NCBI GenBank assembly: GCA_039105265.1
Contig: JAPFFF010000011.1
Coordinates: forward strand, 5,146,001 to 5,210,000
Origin: Tritrichomonas musculus
Lineage: Eukaryota > Parabasalia > Tritrichomonadida > Tritrichomonadidae
Reading direction: 5' to 3'
Length of the DNA: 64,000 nucleotides
In this document: positions 62,598 through 64,000 of the stretch, piece after piece
Layout of the letters: each line of letters begins with the position of its first letter
Position numbering within the stretch: position 1 is the stretch's first letter
Made by a program: the position numbers and the translations under genes
The notes under the pieces: model-generated
Told to the model about the DNA's origin: nothing
The model's input: the letters and a program-made list of their open reading frames with translations, nothing else
The model's database searches: none

Positions 62598-64000
62598 TTA
62601 TAATGAATGTATCTCATTCTTGGTATTATCTTCAGCTAAGATACCATTTGATGTAAAGAATGTTGAATTAATCGCTATGAAATTAGCTGTTGCATTGACC
62701 ACTAAATTGCCACTACTTAATGGAAATTCAATATTGTTTAACCAGATCTTAGTTGGTTCACATTGATATTCACTCGTAGGCGTATTTTTAACATTGAATG
62801 ATATATTAATTTTAATTTCTTTTTCACTGGTAACATTATTTTTGTTTTCATGATATGTCAAATAGAGGGTTGCCTCATATGCATCAAATGGTTGTTCGAA
62901 TTGGTAACGAATGCTAGTACTATTTGGTACGCTGAATGTATACTTAATTCGCGTTAATCTATTCGCTAATGCAGTTAACCTAGTTTCCATTGCTGCTATA
63001 GTATCTTTTAATGTGATATTTTCACCCTCTAATGTCTCTATCCTACGTATAAGTACATCTAGACCTTCATTAGCTTCATCCACAGTAGGGTAGTTATCAA
63101 ACTCTGCCTCTAGCTCATTGACCTTCTCAGCTAACAACTTGAAACAAGGCTTGAGTGAATCCCTAAACATATTGCTGATATCCATAGCACCACTTAATGT
63201 CAAGGTTCCAGTATCAGGGTTATCATTCTCATCAGTAAAAGGTAGTTCATCAAGTTGCTTATACTCCTCTTCACACCAGGTAATGATAGGTGTTATATCT
63301 TTGGTTATGCTTCTTGCTGTAGTACCTGACATGAAGTTAATGCTATTTCTAACCAAATCACTCATACCTTTGGTTGACTTATGCGAGAATAACCTTTTAA
63401 GGAATCCTCCACCTTTTATGGTAGGAAAGCTTATACCATCTGGAAATAGCTGCATACCAATAGAACCTATTGATCCAGCAGTACCTGCAACTCCAAAAGC
63501 TAATGCAGTCCATGAGACTATACGCAAATTATCTACATCATCCTCCAGATGTTGAGTAACTTGTTCAGTCCTTGATACTCTACCTTTTAAGCTTTCCATA
63601 ACAGTGTTCATTTCGTTAACATCATAGCTAATAACATCTACATTGTTGGTAACTAAGTTTAAATCACTCCTCATAGTAGTAATATTATCAGCAGTAATTA
63701 TCTTAGAGGAGGTAATATTATAATCAGTATATAAGGTCGTTGCCCCATTAGGATTTGGGGATACTTCATAAAATTGCTGCTTAATGATATACTCGAATGG
63801 GTTAGTAGTTGAATCCCAATGAACCTCATCTATTGGGTCAACATATTCATCAGCTAAATATATCTTAATATCCCTTGAGTCATTAGTAGTCGAAGCTGCA
63901 TATGTATATTCAAGCTTTTCACATGAATCAAGTACACCATGTAAGAACAACCATACCTTGTCTCCTCCATTGCCTTCTTTTCCAGTAGGTCGAACTGAGA
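62598..64000 (-). CDS. P7 fibre-like or spike protein, N-terminus outside window
   Basis: The frame is open from the window edge to TAA at 62598 (about 467 codons). The visible start has Gly-rich GKEGNGGDK, recalling collagen-like fibre stems. Then come coiled coils (VMESLKGRVSRTEQVTQHLE), a hydrophobic Gly/Ala segment (WTALAFGVAGTAGSIGSIGM), a second coil (LIRRIETLEGENITLKDTIA) and a beta-rich C-terminus. It is near the end of its element, unlike the fibres in P5 and P6, and shows no clear similarity to them. Possibly an attachment protein of a different type. Confidence 0.55.
   Translation of the reverse strand, partial: SVRPTGKEGNGGDKVWLFLHGVLDSCEKLEYTYAASTTNDSRDIKIYLADEYVDPIDEVHWDSTTNPFEYIIKQQFYEVSPNPNGATTLYTDYNITSSKIITADNITTMRSDLNLVTNNVDVISYDVNEMNTVMESLKGRVSRTEQVTQHLEDDVDNLRIVSWTALAFGVAGTAGSIGSIGMQLFPDGISFPTIKGGGFLKRLFSHKSTKGMSDLVRNSINFMSGTTARSITKDITPIITWCEEEYKQLDELPFTDENDNPDTGTLTLSGAMDISNMFRDSLKPCFKLLAEKVNELEAEFDNYPTVDEANEGLDVLIRRIETLEGENITLKDTIAAMETRLTALANRLTRIKYTFSVPNSTSIRYQFEQPFDAYEATLYLTYHENKNNVTSEKEIKINISFNVKNTPTSEYQCEPTKIWLNNIEFPLSSGNLVVNATANFIAINSTFFTSNGILAEDNTKNEIHSL

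Larger units (their letters stand above)
62359..64000. mobile_element. P7: left end of a Polinton inserted in P6
   Basis: It begins AGTAGTATATACGAGTCGG, like P4. A TGGGG-CTGGCA-CCCCA hairpin sits where P4 has GGGCT-AA-AGCCC. It extends past the window. Confidence 0.65.

Overview
The window is a pile-up of nested Polinton (Maverick) DNA elements, with almost no sequence that can be called ordinary host DNA. The protein families (protein-primed family B DNA polymerase, RVE-type integrase, FtsK/HerA-like packaging ATPase, a major capsid protein, a tail-fibre-like protein), the 6-bp target duplications and the AG...CT termini identify the elements. The AT-rich, intron-free, very compact layout and the sheer density of Polintons point to a trichomonad such as Trichomonas vaginalis, whose genome is known to be rich in them. 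The species call is an inference. All elements are treated here as fossils.

Layout, with my own labels. P1 (1-10393) is the oldest and is cut by both the window edge and P2. It carries coiled-coil, A, B, C, TM, ATPase, F, HNH and KilA-N genes, then a 903-bp non-autonomous DNA transposon (4754-5656, 8-bp target duplication), then PolB. P2 (10394-12319) is a left end inserted in the PolB of P1. P3 (12320-12941) is a short left end, or a small insertion. P4 (12942-13346 and 34275-34944) is the left end of another Polinton, split by P5. P5 (13347-34274, 20928 bp) looks whole: 355-bp terminal inverted repeats, 6-bp target duplication TATGTC, and a full gene set. P6 (34945-62358) is a second, less AT-rich Polinton with a full gene set, inserted in the ATPase gene of P4. 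It contains P6m (35539-39287), a 3749-bp miniature Polinton with 185-bp inverted repeats and target duplication TAGGGC. P7 (62359-64000) is a left end inserted in the last visible gene of P6. Right arms of P1-P4, P6 and P7 should lie to the right of the window.

How the genes work together. PolB and the integrase copy and insert the element. The ATPase, the major capsid protein, a pVI-like small basic protein, a possible minor capsid protein and the fibre form a virion module. Gene blocks recur as fixed units: C-TM-ATPase in tandem, F convergent with ATPase, A and B divergent, the coiled-coil gene convergent with A, MCP divergent from the pVI-like gene. The blocks are flipped and shuffled between elements. 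No gene is recognisable as the usual adenain-like protease.

The most unusual signals are: (1) short double-hairpin palindromes, often with a GAA/TTC three-base loop, scattered between genes and also inserted in frame inside ATPase, PolB, INT, C and KilA-N proteins; (2) fibre genes whose centre is exchanged between conserved ends; (3) a gene carried inside the terminal inverted repeats; (4) a recurring TTTATTTTTG box 5-11 bases upstream of many start codons; (5) the miniature Polinton; (6) a conserved 43-49 residue membrane micro-protein between C and ATPase.
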